From an uncultured bacterium (GTDB taxonomy: Bacteria; CSSED10-310; CALFER01), in contig CALFER010000067.1 of assembly GCA_937951895.1 (NCBI GenBank), positions 1 to 64,000 on the forward strand: DNA of 64,000 nt, given 5' to 3'. The position numbers and the translations under genes were made by a program. This document shows, in pieces, positions 18,171 to 26,734 of this stretch. Under the pieces are notes generated by a model. It worked only from the letters and a program-made list of their open reading frames with translations. It did not search any database and was not told the origin of the DNA. Numbering within the stretch: the first letter of the stretch is position 1; each line of letters opens with the position of its first letter.

Positions 18171-18659
18171 GTGACAGACACGATCCAGCATCATGAGTCG
18201 GATTCCTTCCTCGAAGAAGTGCGGAATGAGCCGGGAGGAGAATCCGTCTTCCGATGCGTTGAATGTGGCATCTGCACCTCGGGGTGCCCCGTTTTCTCAG
18301 TCCAGTCCGGTTACAATCCACGAAAAATTATCCGGATGATCCATCTCGGGATGCGCAAATCCGTTCTGGAAAGCGCGTTTCTGTGGTGGTGCGCGTCATG
18401 CCTGACCTGTCAGGAACGGTGCCCGCAAGGCGTCCGTATCAGTGATATCGTCGTCGCTCTCAGAAACATCGCTGCACGCAATGACCTTATTCCGGACCCA
18501 TATCGAATCCAGGAAAAGCGGATTGCGGAACAGGGACGGATCTACGAAATCGACGAATTCGACAACCGGAAACGGAGCAAAGTCGGATTACCGGAGATTC
18601 TCTGCTCGAATGAAGAAGTCCGCAGATTGTTTGAAGTTACATCCGGAGAATCACCATGA
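18171..18659 (+). CDS. hdrC: HdrC-like iron-sulfur subunit
   Basis: 162 residues, GTG start after AGGGGAGAG. Two [4Fe-4S] motifs of the HdrC type are visible: CVECGICTSGCP (about 25-36) and CASCLTCQERCP (about 68-79), joined by the helical segment NPRKIIRMIHLGM typical of heterodisulfide reductase subunit C. The protein passes electrons between the HdrB catalytic subunit and the HdrA-type flavoprotein. Its stop overlaps the hdrB start by 4 bp. First gene of a ten-gene plus-strand operon that runs to 27813. Confidence 0.88.
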   Translation: MTDTIQHHESDSFLEEVRNEPGGESVFRCVECGICTSGCPVFSVQSGYNPRKIIRMIHLGMRKSVLESAFLWWCASCLTCQERCPQGVRISDIVVALRNIAARNDLIPDPYRIQEKRIAEQGRIYEIDEFDNRKRSKVGLPEILCSNEEVRRLFEVTSGESP

Positions 18660-19546
18660 AATACGCCGTTTTTCTGGGCTGCACGATCCCGGCTCGTGCC
18701 CGAAACTATGAGATGTCGGCAATGAGGGTTGCCGAGCGACTCGGTATTGAGTTCACCCACATCAATGATTTCGCCTGCTGCGGGTTTCCGGTTCGAAGCA
18801 CGAAGCAGGCATTCGCCGATGCGCTGGCTGCCCGGAATCTCGGAATCGCCGAATCCCAAGGTCTCGATATCTGCGTCCTGTGCAGCGCATGCAGCGCTGT
18901 TCTCGCTGAGGTCAATCACGCAATGAAAACCGACCCGGCTCGCAACAGCGTGATCAACCACCATCTTGAGGCGATCGGGCGATCCTACCATGGAACCGTC
19001 TCCGTCCGTCATCTGACGCGGATCCTTTTCGAAGACATCGGTATCGAGACGATCCGGAAGCACCTCAAATTCGATCTGACCGCGCTGTTTGTCGCACCCC
19101 ATTACGGCTGTCATTATCTCAAACCATCCGATGCGCATGGCGCTTTCGATGATCCCGAACACCCCTCATCCATCGGCGAACTGATCCGCGCGACGGGAGC
19201 TTCGGCTGTGGATCTCGACCGGAAGCACTGCTGTGGCGGCGCGGTGCTGGCGGTGAATAACGACATCACCTATCGCCTCGCAGCACAAAAACTCGAGTCA
19301 GCGACGCATCACGGCTCGGATTGCATGTGCGTGATCTGCCCGTTCTGCTCAGTGATCTACGATGATAATCAAAAACCGATTGAGCAGCATCTTTCCCGGG
19401 AGTTCGACCTGCCGGTTCTCTACTTGACACAATTGATAGGCCTTGCGATGGGCTTCGACCCCAAAGAACTCGGATTGAATATGAACAAAGTAAAAGCCGC
19501 TCGAATTCTCGAGAAGATCGAATCGAGGTCGCATCATGAATCATGA
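18656..19546 (+). CDS. hdrB: HdrB-like subunit with two CCG domains
   Basis: 296 residues with the cysteine-rich (CCG) signature twice: FLGC...FACCGFP...CVLCSAC in the first half and YGCHY...HCCGGA...CVICPFC in the second. These motifs bind the noncubane [4Fe-4S] clusters that cleave heterodisulfides in methanogen HdrB; related subunits in bacteria act on other acceptors or as electron conduits. Start ATG overlaps hdrC. The downstream gene starts within its last 11 bases. The partner flavoproteins follow directly, so an HdrCB-flavoprotein complex is likely. Confidence 0.88.
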   Translation: MKYAVFLGCTIPARARNYEMSAMRVAERLGIEFTHINDFACCGFPVRSTKQAFADALAARNLGIAESQGLDICVLCSACSAVLAEVNHAMKTDPARNSVINHHLEAIGRSYHGTVSVRHLTRILFEDIGIETIRKHLKFDLTALFVAPHYGCHYLKPSDAHGAFDDPEHPSSIGELIRATGASAVDLDRKHCCGGAVLAVNNDITYRLAAQKLESATHHGSDCMCVICPFCSVIYDDNQKPIEQHLSREFDLPVLYLTQLIGLAMGFDPKELGLNMNKVKAARILEKIESRSHHES

Positions 19547-20558
19547 ACCGGTCCTGATCATCGGTGGCGGACCGGCGGGAATGGCGGCCGCCATCGAGAC
19601 AGCCTCGTGTGGATTTCACGCGGAGATCTTCGAACAGGCACCGAGGCTGTCCGGCAAAGCCTGGGATTACGGTTGCAAGGCCGACAGTGAATGCAGAAAC
19701 TGCAACGTCTGCAAGGTACGCCGGATGATACGGACCGTTCGCGAGTCCCCCCGTATCAGGACTCATCTCGATTCGACGGTTTTCAAAATTCAGAAACGGC
19801 AGCACGGATTCACGGTCTGCTGGCGGGATGAGATCGGTGAGATCCGCGACATGACATCTTCCGGACTCGTGATCGCCACGGGCTTCGATTTTTTCGATCC
19901 GCGCCTGTCCTCCCGATACGGATACGGGCGAATTCCGGATGTGATTACATCCGCCGAACTTGAAAGACAGTTACACTCCAGTTCCCTGCCCACACGCATC
20001 AGCGACGGCTCGATACCGCGAAACATAGGATTCGTCCAGTGTGTCGGTAGCAGGGATCCCCGGGGCGGAGCACCTTACTGTTCACAAACCTGCTGCGCCT
20101 ACTCCCTCAGGATGGCAGCGAGACTCGTTCATCTGGATCCTGACCTCCATATCACGATCTTCTACTCCGATCTGCAATCCCTCACCCCCGAAACGGATCA
20201 TCTCCTGCAAAATCTCAACCCCCGAATCCGCCTCGTCCGGGCTCTTCCGGCTGAGATCACCAAATTGGAATCCGGTCGACTGGAGATCACGACGGATTCC
20301 GATGCCGGCGCTATCGAGGCGCACGAGTTCGACACGGTTGTTCTCGCCATCGGGTTCCGCCCATCTCAGGCTCTACGCGAATCCGTCCTCGACATCGGGC
20401 TCGAACTGAACCCATATGGTTTCATTCAGGAACCGGCCGGAAGCGGGATACTGGCTGTCGCAGGCGCGGCACTCGGCCCGATGAACCTGGCAAAGACGAT
20501 CGATCAATCGGCATCCGCAGTCGCCAGGATGCTCGCACTGAAAAGAGCCAACATATGA
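19536..20558 (+). CDS. HdrA/QmoA-like FAD protein
   Basis: 340 residues. An FAD Rossmann motif opens the protein (VLIIGGGPAGMAAAIE). It is followed by a four-cysteine region, YGCKADSECRNCNVCKVRR, at the place where QmoA has its YFPK/CGLE segment, then FVQCVGSRDPRGGAPYCSQTCC, which is diagnostic for the HdrA/QmoA family. It lacks the ferredoxin domains of full-length HdrA. A second HdrA-type protein follows, so the pair resembles QmoA plus QmoB of sulfate reducers, which in some Gram-positive lineages associates with HdrBC instead of QmoC. Electron-transfer role in a soluble complex is inferred. QmoA and HdrA labels are both defensible. Confidence 0.8.
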   Translation: MNHEPVLIIGGGPAGMAAAIETASCGFHAEIFEQAPRLSGKAWDYGCKADSECRNCNVCKVRRMIRTVRESPRIRTHLDSTVFKIQKRQHGFTVCWRDEIGEIRDMTSSGLVIATGFDFFDPRLSSRYGYGRIPDVITSAELERQLHSSSLPTRISDGSIPRNIGFVQCVGSRDPRGGAPYCSQTCCAYSLRMAARLVHLDPDLHITIFYSDLQSLTPETDHLLQNLNPRIRLVRALPAEITKLESGRLEITTDSDAGAIEAHEFDTVVLAIGFRPSQALRESVLDIGLELNPYGFIQEPAGSGILAVAGAALGPMNLAKTIDQSASAVARMLALKRANI

Positions 20559-22096
20559 GCAACCGGGAGCATGTGCTGATAATCGGCGGTGGCATTACCG
20601 GTTTGGAAACGGCCCGCGAACTCATCCGGGCCGACCACGCGGTGACGCTTGTCGAACAATCGCCGCAACTGGGAGGGGTGGCCCTTTTTCTGCGCGAGTA
20701 TCGGAAGCGTGTCGAGGAGTTGATCGCAACGGTTTCGGGTTTCGAGGGTATTGTCATTCACACAGCGACATCCATAAACCGGATACGAGGTCAGATCGGC
20801 CGATTTGAAGTCACGTTCAATGCAAAAGAACTCACCACGACTTACGTCACTCAGATTGTCGTTGCGATCGGTGCGGACGTTGTCTTCCCCTCCGGGCTCT
20901 ACCCCTCTCGTCTTCCGGGAATGCTCGACCTTCTGGAAGCGCATCGATCCGATTTCGGAATCCGGAACGCAATCAACCAGTCAAAACGCGTCGTACTCAT
21001 TGCGGGTTATGGGAAACACAGTAAAGCCTTCACAATGAGACGGATCTTGAACGTCGCGCTCGATCTGAGAAAAAGCAGTGGCTGCGATGTGACAATCATC
21101 ATGGACATGATCCGGTTCGATGGTGCGTGGATCCCGATCGAGTATGAAGAATGCAGACGACTTGGAATCCTCTTCATCCGGTCGCGTGTGCATCCGGAGG
21201 TCCGGAAAGCCGACGAGAGACTCACGATTCACATCGAGCATGAATCGTTGATGCCGGATGCTTCCGGCACACCGATCACCATAACCGCCGATCACGTGAT
21301 TCTGGAACCCGATTTTCAACCTCGCTTGCTGAAATCCGTATTCTGGTCGTTGCATGAGCCGAGACAGAACTCCGATGGTTTTTACGGTGGAGTCAACAAT
21401 CATTACGACTCGATCCAGACGAACCGGAAGGGCATCTTCGTTCTGGGATCCGCCACGGGGATGAAATCCGTCGCACAATGCCGCGACGATGTGCATCTCT
21501 TCATGCGCCAGATGGCGCGTTCCGAGACCCGACCATCCGTCCCCAGGGTTGATGAAGACCGTTGCGCAGCATGCCTGACCTGCGCGCGCGTTTGCCCGCA
21601 CGCCGCGATCTCGGTCACCCATGCGTCAACGATCGATGACGCTGCGTGCACGGTCTGCGGGATCTGCGCAGCAGAATGCCCGGCTGAAGCTATCACGATG
21701 CCGACCGAGCCGGCCTGGCGCAATCCATGCGCCGAATGGGCCGGAGATTGTGTCGTGTTTTGCTGTACGGGTTCCGGACGTGATGCGATGCAAAACAGCA
21801 TCGAACGATCCGGATTACCGCCGGGCTTTCGGGTTTTCGAGATTGAATGCGGAGGTGGTATGCGGATGCGCGATATTCTCGATCTGCTTCTGGCCGGGAT
21901 CAGTCGGATCGTTTTTTTCATTTGTCAGGACGGCAACTGCAAACATGTGCATGGCAATACCCGACTCGTCAAACGTCTCGTTCATACTCAGAAATTGCTT
22001 CTGAAGCTGGGCGTTGCTTCGGATCGACTCCTCGTTGTCAGGACAGCATCACAGGATGCTCCGGCATTGCGGCCAACACCGATTGTTAACGCCTGA
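20555..22096 (+). CDS. HdrA/QmoB-like flavoprotein with two ferredoxin clusters and MvhD-like domain
   Basis: 513 residues. N-terminal FAD motif (VLIIGGGITGLETARE); two [4Fe-4S] ferredoxin motifs, CAACLTCARVCP and CTVCGICAAECP, near residues 335-375; then a C-terminal domain of about 110 residues like MvhD/FlpD (VVFCCTGSG, EIECGGG, ICQDGNCKHVHGN). HdrA with a fused MvhD domain is the QmoB architecture, although QmoB is usually longer. MvhD-type domains receive electrons from a dehydrogenase or hydrogenase partner; no hydrogenase is encoded here. ATG start overlaps the preceding stop by 4 bp. Confidence 0.82.
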   Translation: MSNREHVLIIGGGITGLETARELIRADHAVTLVEQSPQLGGVALFLREYRKRVEELIATVSGFEGIVIHTATSINRIRGQIGRFEVTFNAKELTTTYVTQIVVAIGADVVFPSGLYPSRLPGMLDLLEAHRSDFGIRNAINQSKRVVLIAGYGKHSKAFTMRRILNVALDLRKSSGCDVTIIMDMIRFDGAWIPIEYEECRRLGILFIRSRVHPEVRKADERLTIHIEHESLMPDASGTPITITADHVILEPDFQPRLLKSVFWSLHEPRQNSDGFYGGVNNHYDSIQTNRKGIFVLGSATGMKSVAQCRDDVHLFMRQMARSETRPSVPRVDEDRCAACLTCARVCPHAAISVTHASTIDDAACTVCGICAAECPAEAITMPTEPAWRNPCAEWAGDCVVFCCTGSGRDAMQNSIERSGLPPGFRVFEIECGGGMRMRDILDLLLAGISRIVFFICQDGNCKHVHGNTRLVKRLVHTQKLLLKLGVASDRLLVVRTASQDAPALRPTPIVNA

Positions 22097-22125
22097 TTTC
22101 TCAAACGATTTCCTCAGGAGAACCT

Positions 22126-22794
22126 ATGATTGTCGGAAAACCGAAATCAATCGAAGACATCATCGAGATGACTCGACCCTATCGCCGCATCCTGATCGTT
22201 GGATGCGGTTCTTGCCTCACAGTGTGCCGAACCGGTGGAGGCCGTGAGATCTCAATCGCGGCTCGTGCCATCTCTCTGGCGCGCCTCAACATGCCGGGTG
22301 CGTTCGAAACACACGAAATAATCGTCCAGAGGCAGTGTGAACCCGAACTGTGTGAAGACATTCCTGCCATGGCACGTGAATTCGATGCCATTCTGTCCTT
22401 CGGTTGCGCGGCAGGGATGCAAACCATCGCCGACCTGATCCGGACGATTCCGATTCTGCCGGGAATCGATACACAGTTCATGGGCCGCATCGTCGATCAC
22501 CGCCGGTACATCGAGCAATGTATCGGATGCGGAGACTGCACGATCGACCAGTCAGAAGGAATCTGTCTGATCTCCCGATGCCCCAAAGCGCAACAGAATG
22601 AGCCCTGCGGCGGGAGCGATCCGGCGGATCACTGTGAGGTGAACCCGGATCTCGAATGTGTCTGGGTCACCTTTGCGCGAAGGCTCGGAGAGCGACCCGG
22701 ATCAGTGTCCATCTCGAAAATTATAGAACCGAAAGACTGGTCGCGATCCCATGCGGGAGGCGTGCGCTCCACACCAGCCGAACCGGAGCCATAA
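22126..22794 (+). CDS. metV: MetV-like partner of methylenetetrahydrofolate reductase
   Basis: 222 residues, ATG behind CAGGAG. The C-terminal half has the MTHFR C-terminal zinc-finger-like signature: CIGCGDC, then CLISRCPKAQQNEPCGG, then CEVNPDLECVWV. The N-terminal half has Cys-rich segments (GCGSCLTVC, GCAAG) as in MetV of acetogens. MetV binds iron-sulfur clusters and connects MetF to its electron donor. Its position between the Hdr/Qmo-like genes and metF parallels the acetogen MetVF-HdrABC-MvhD cluster. Confidence 0.87.
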   Translation: MIVGKPKSIEDIIEMTRPYRRILIVGCGSCLTVCRTGGGREISIAARAISLARLNMPGAFETHEIIVQRQCEPELCEDIPAMAREFDAILSFGCAAGMQTIADLIRTIPILPGIDTQFMGRIVDHRRYIEQCIGCGDCTIDQSEGICLISRCPKAQQNEPCGGSDPADHCEVNPDLECVWVTFARRLGERPGSVSISKIIEPKDWSRSHAGGVRSTPAEPEP

Positions 22795-22797
22795 AGC

Positions 22798-23529
22798 ATG
22801 GATACCAATCGACGGACGTTCATGGGATCCAGAACCTGGATTGAAATGTTTGAAGTCATCCCTCCTCGCAATGCCAATCCTGAAGCCCTCTTGCACGACC
22901 TGCCGCCACCCGGCTTCGGCCTCCTGTCGATTTCAGACAATCCAGGCGCTATGCCCGCAATGTCCGCATCGGCAGCAGCATGCCACCTCATCCGCAACGG
23001 ATATGATCCCGTTCTGATGATCAATTGCCGGGATCGAAATCGAATCGATATTCAGAGTGTGGTCCTGGGTGCGGTATCATTGGGTGTTCGGTTTTTTTTA
23101 ATCCAGCCTGGCATCCATCAGACGCTCGGGCCGATGCGTGAGGCTAAGAACGTGTATGATATCGATCCGATTCAGACACTGAAGATTCTGAACGATATGC
23201 GCAGAAGAAGAATTTTTTCCAATCATACCCGCATTCCGGGAACCATGGATTATTTTATCGGGCTGTTCGAACATCCCATGAACGGTGACCTGGATTTGAA
23301 ACCGTTTTTCTTCAGAAAGAAGCTCTGGCATGAAGTCGATTTTATCGTTACCGACCCTATTACGGATTTCGATCGACTGATTGCGTGGAGAAGTGCGATC
23401 GCCGGAGTCGAAGGATCGGAACGGATACCCATCTTCATCGGATTGCCGGATGTGCATGGAGTCGTACCGGAAACGATCCGACAATCCGGGCACTACGCCG
23501 GAGTCTATTACTCCGGAGCGAAAACATGA
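22798..23529 (+). CDS. metF: Short MetF-like methylenetetrahydrofolate reductase
   Basis: 243 residues, shorter than typical MetF (about 290). Family features are MFEVIPPR (catalytic-type Glu19), ISDNPGA, MSASAAACHLI, MINCRDRNR and VLGAVSLGVRFFLI. The segment that normally reads L-x-GD-x-P, where the Asp contacts the flavin, is replaced by LIQPGIHQ. The next conserved element, NVYDIDPIQTL, is intact. Start ATG lies three bases after the metV stop. With MetV and the Hdr/Qmo-like subunits it should reduce methylene- to methyl-THF or run in reverse. The missing GD leaves open a changed flavin site. Confidence 0.8.
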   Translation: MDTNRRTFMGSRTWIEMFEVIPPRNANPEALLHDLPPPGFGLLSISDNPGAMPAMSASAAACHLIRNGYDPVLMINCRDRNRIDIQSVVLGAVSLGVRFFLIQPGIHQTLGPMREAKNVYDIDPIQTLKILNDMRRRRIFSNHTRIPGTMDYFIGLFEHPMNGDLDLKPFFFRKKLWHEVDFIVTDPITDFDRLIAWRSAIAGVEGSERIPIFIGLPDVHGVVPETIRQSGHYAGVYYSGAKT

Positions 23530-23541
23530 GGGGGAGTCGAC

Positions 23542-24813
23542 ATGAATGAGCGGATCAGGGTCCGAATACCGTATGGAAAGGACGCGCAGACGGTTGAGAT
23601 TCCGGAAGCACGGTGTGCGGGCATCATACACCCGAACACTGTCCCTGTGCGCGATGAGGAAGCTTTGATCCGGCATGCGTTGTTTCAACCGACGGGAGGC
23701 CCTGCGTTCGATCAGTTTTTTGAACGTCCCGGCAAAACACTCGTGATCGTCAACGATGGCACTCGGCCAACTCCAACGCCCAGGGTGCTCGATCTCATTG
23801 CCCCCCGCCTGCTGGAAAATCGAGCGGAGTTTATTATCGCGACCGGCGTTCATCGCCCTCCGACCGAGGAAGAATACACGCTCATTTTCGGCCGACACCT
23901 CTCCGAAATCCGCACGCGGTCGGTCATTCACGTCCATAAAGCGAAAGAGTCCGGTGAGATGGTGCATCTCGGAACATCCCAAAACGGGACAGAGATGTGG
24001 GTCAACCGGAAGGTTGTCGAGGCGGACCGACTGCTCGTCATCGGATCAGTCGAACCGCACTATTTCGCAGGATACACCGGAGGCAGAAAAGCCATTCTGC
24101 CGGGGCTCGCCTCGTATGAAACCATAACCATGAACCATAAATACGCACTGCGCCGCGAAGCAACCGCCATGGCTCTCGACGGCAATCCGGTCCATGATGA
24201 CATGATCGATGCGTTATCGACTCTCGGCTCAAAGCCGATCTTCTCGATTCAGATCGTCCTGGATCGAGACCGTCGGATCTATGGTGCTTTCGGAGGCGAT
24301 ATCGTTTCGTCGATGCAAAGTGCGATCGGTACAGCGAATGAAGTCTATGCGGTTCCGATCGACGGGAAAGAGGATATAGTGGTATCGGTTGCACCGTACC
24401 CGATGGACGTCGATCTCTATCAGTCCCAAAAAGCGCTCGACAATGGAAAACTCGCGTTGAACGATCAGGGAATCCTGATACTCGTGTCGAAATGCCGCAC
24501 CGGAATCGGTGAATCGACTTTCTACGATCTGATGGCTTCGTGCCGGTCATCGTCCGATATCATCAAATCGATTGATGCGGGGTACAAACTGGGTTACCAT
24601 AAGGCCGCGAAACTGGCCGAGATCGGGCTTTGGGCTCAGATCTGGGCGGTTACGGATCTGGAAGCTTCCGTCCTTGAACGTATTTTTATCCGTCCGTTCG
24701 CATCCGTTCAATCCGCTCTCGATGCCGCTTTTAAACTCAAGGGAACTTCCAGTCGCGTTCTGTTTCTGATCGATGGAAGTATAACGGTTCCGATGATCGG
24801 ACACACGATCTGA
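23542..24813 (+). CDS. larA: LarA-family nickel-pincer enzyme (lactate racemase-like)
   Basis: 423 residues, ATG behind GGGGGAG. Motifs match LarA: NDGTRPTP, ATGVHRPP (His104), VEPHYFAGYTGGRKAILPG (His173, Lys183) and MNHK (His199). These sit one to four residues from the positions of the catalytic and cofactor-binding His108, His174, Lys184 and His200 of the characterised enzyme, so the site for the covalent nickel-pincer nucleotide looks intact. LarA homologues racemise or epimerise lactate and other 2-hydroxyacids; the exact substrate cannot be told from sequence. The cofactor-building genes larB, larC and larE are not in the window. It precedes GlcD/GlcF-type oxidase genes, which supports a 2-hydroxyacid substrate. 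Confidence 0.85.
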   Translation: MNERIRVRIPYGKDAQTVEIPEARCAGIIHPNTVPVRDEEALIRHALFQPTGGPAFDQFFERPGKTLVIVNDGTRPTPTPRVLDLIAPRLLENRAEFIIATGVHRPPTEEEYTLIFGRHLSEIRTRSVIHVHKAKESGEMVHLGTSQNGTEMWVNRKVVEADRLLVIGSVEPHYFAGYTGGRKAILPGLASYETITMNHKYALRREATAMALDGNPVHDDMIDALSTLGSKPIFSIQIVLDRDRRIYGAFGGDIVSSMQSAIGTANEVYAVPIDGKEDIVVSVAPYPMDVDLYQSQKALDNGKLALNDQGILILVSKCRTGIGESTFYDLMASCRSSSDIIKSIDAGYKLGYHKAAKLAEIGLWAQIWAVTDLEASVLERIFIRPFASVQSALDAAFKLKGTSSRVLFLIDGSITVPMIGHTI

Positions 24814-24835
24814 ACTCGGACACAAGGAGATATCG

Positions 24836-25273
24836 ATGGATTACAAAGGCTATCACTTCCCCGATGGGCTTTTCTTTCACAAGGATCACAGCTGGGTTCG
24901 ATTGGAACCCGATGGCACAGCCCGGATAGGCATGACGGAGTTTTATTCGCGAATGGCCGGGGACACGACATATGCAGATCTGCCCGAAGCTGGGGATGAA
25001 GTCGAACAGGACCAGACGATGGGCAAGTTGCAATCGAGCAAATGGGTCGGCAAGCTCATCGCACCGATTTCCGGCGAAATCATTGCGATCAACGAGACTC
25101 TGGAAGATGATTTCATGTTGATCAATCGAGATCCGTACGCGAGCGGCTGGATTGCGAGAGTACAACCGGTCGATTGGGAAGCTGAATCGGCAAAACTCAT
25201 GTCGACACCATCCGGTCTTCAGGCATTCATCGATCAGGAGATCGCCCGGATCGACGCGGGCGGGGCGTCCTAG
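24836..25273 (+). CDS. GcvH-like lipoyl carrier protein
   Basis: 145 residues, ATG behind AAGGAG. It has the fold markers of glycine cleavage H protein: HSWVRLE, VGIT-like IGMTEF, GDTTYADLP, PISGEIIAIN, DPYASGWIARVQP. The lipoylation segment reads LQSSKWVGKL with Lys69 kept, where standard GcvH has ESVK. No gcvT or gcvP lies nearby; the neighbours are a LarA-family gene and GlcD. Such orphan H-like proteins can serve other systems, for example the lipoate-binding protein of the sulfur-oxidising Hdr-like pathway. A shuttle role in this Hdr-linked operon is inference. Confidence 0.85.
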   Translation: MDYKGYHFPDGLFFHKDHSWVRLEPDGTARIGMTEFYSRMAGDTTYADLPEAGDEVEQDQTMGKLQSSKWVGKLIAPISGEIIAINETLEDDFMLINRDPYASGWIARVQPVDWEAESAKLMSTPSGLQAFIDQEIARIDAGGAS

Positions 25274-25279
25274 GAGTCG

Positions 25280-26734
25280 ATGATGGCGTCGATACCACTG
25301 CGGAACCCCTCTCCTGAAGCTCTCGAAAAACTGTCTCGCATCGTAGGCCCCGAGAGAATCCGGACCACTCCTGCCGAGTTGTATGTGTATGCTTTCAACG
25401 CGGGCATGCATCGGGCGATGCCGGGCGCTGTCGTCCAGCCAATGGATCCGTTCCAGATCTCCGCGATCGTCTCGCTGGCGAACGAATACAATTTTGTGAT
25501 CATACCCCGAGGCTCCGGTACGTCATTGTGCGGCCATACTGCAGCCGTCGCGGGAGGCCTCGTGATCGATCTTCAGGGTATGAACCGGATCAAGGAAATC
25601 GAGCCGGGGGATCTGATCTGCGTCGTCGAGCCCGGAGTGGTATGCGATCGATTGAATGCCGCATTGAAAAAGCACCGTTTCTTCATTCCGGGACCTGCGA
25701 GCAGTGAAGTTGCGACACTCGGCGGGATGGTCGCATCCAATTCCTCGGGGGACAAAGCGCTGAAGTATGGCGCGACTCGTGATTACGTTCTGGGTATGGA
25801 AGCCGTCATGCCGACCGGCGAAATTGTGCGATTCGGAACCAGAACCATCAAAAACTCAAGTGGCTACCAGATGGAAAAGCTCATGGTCGGGATGGAAGGA
25901 ACGCTTGGAATCATTACGGAAATTACGCTCCGGATGGCTCCATTACCGCAAAAAACGGCCGCCTGCGTCGCATCGTTTGAACACCTCTCACAGGCAGGTC
26001 GAACAGTCGCAGAAATCATCGGAGTGCCGATCCTGCCGGTGCAACTGGAATTGATGAGCCGTGCTTGTATTGAAGCCGTCAACAAAGCCACAAAACTCAA
26101 TCTGCCGCCAGCCGGTGGCATGCTGCTGATCGCTTGCGACGGACATCCGGAAGCCGTTCGAACCGAGATTGAGGCGATCCGGACGATCTGTTCACGGAAC
26201 GAGGCATTCCGGGTTGATTACACCGAAGATCCCAAGCGGATCGATGAGCTCTGGAAAGGTCGCAAACAGATGATCCCGTCTCTGTCAGCCTTGAAACCCG
26301 AGTTCGCCACGGTCATGCTTGCGGACGATATGGCCGTGCCGATCTCGAGGGTTCCCGAGGCGATCGTCGGTTTCGAGGAGATCGAACGGCAGTATGACAT
26401 TCTGATCCCGACGTATGGCCATGCCGGCGACGGGAATCTGCACACCAAAGTGCTGCTCGACCCTGAAAACCCCGATCACTGGAAACAGGCCGAGCGTGCT
26501 GTCGAATCGATTTATGATCTCGTACTGAAACTCGGCGGCACGGTTACCGGCGAACATGGCGTCGCGATGAGCAAGGCGGAGTACTTCAAGAAAGAGCGTG
26601 CGGACTCCATCCCATTCATGCGCGCGATCAAACACGCTCTCGATCCACGAAACATCATGAATCCATACAAGATTTTCGATTGGGACGATGGATTTTTATC
26701 GCATCTGCGATATCCGGTAGAGGTTTCGAAATGA
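25280..26734 (+). CDS. GlcD-family FAD-linked 2-hydroxyacid dehydrogenase
   Basis: 484 residues. The PCMH/VAO-type FAD domain is evident: PRGSGTSLCGHTAAVAGG, EPGVVCDRLN, FFIPGPASSEVATLGGM, GMEGTLGIITEI. The C-terminal domain has the HAGDGNLHTK metal/substrate motif and TGEHGVAMSK, as in GlcD and D-lactate dehydrogenases. It oxidises glycolate or D-lactate and hands electrons to an iron-sulfur partner, encoded by the next gene with a 4-bp overlap. Seven bases separate it from the GcvH-like gene. Whether lactate or glycolate is used is undecided, but the LarA-family gene upstream favours lactate. Confidence 0.88.
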   Translation: MMASIPLRNPSPEALEKLSRIVGPERIRTTPAELYVYAFNAGMHRAMPGAVVQPMDPFQISAIVSLANEYNFVIIPRGSGTSLCGHTAAVAGGLVIDLQGMNRIKEIEPGDLICVVEPGVVCDRLNAALKKHRFFIPGPASSEVATLGGMVASNSSGDKALKYGATRDYVLGMEAVMPTGEIVRFGTRTIKNSSGYQMEKLMVGMEGTLGIITEITLRMAPLPQKTAACVASFEHLSQAGRTVAEIIGVPILPVQLELMSRACIEAVNKATKLNLPPAGGMLLIACDGHPEAVRTEIEAIRTICSRNEAFRVDYTEDPKRIDELWKGRKQMIPSLSALKPEFATVMLADDMAVPISRVPEAIVGFEEIERQYDILIPTYGHAGDGNLHTKVLLDPENPDHWKQAERAVESIYDLVLKLGGTVTGEHGVAMSKAEYFKKERADSIPFMRAIKHALDPRNIMNPYKIFDWDDGFLSHLRYPVEVSK

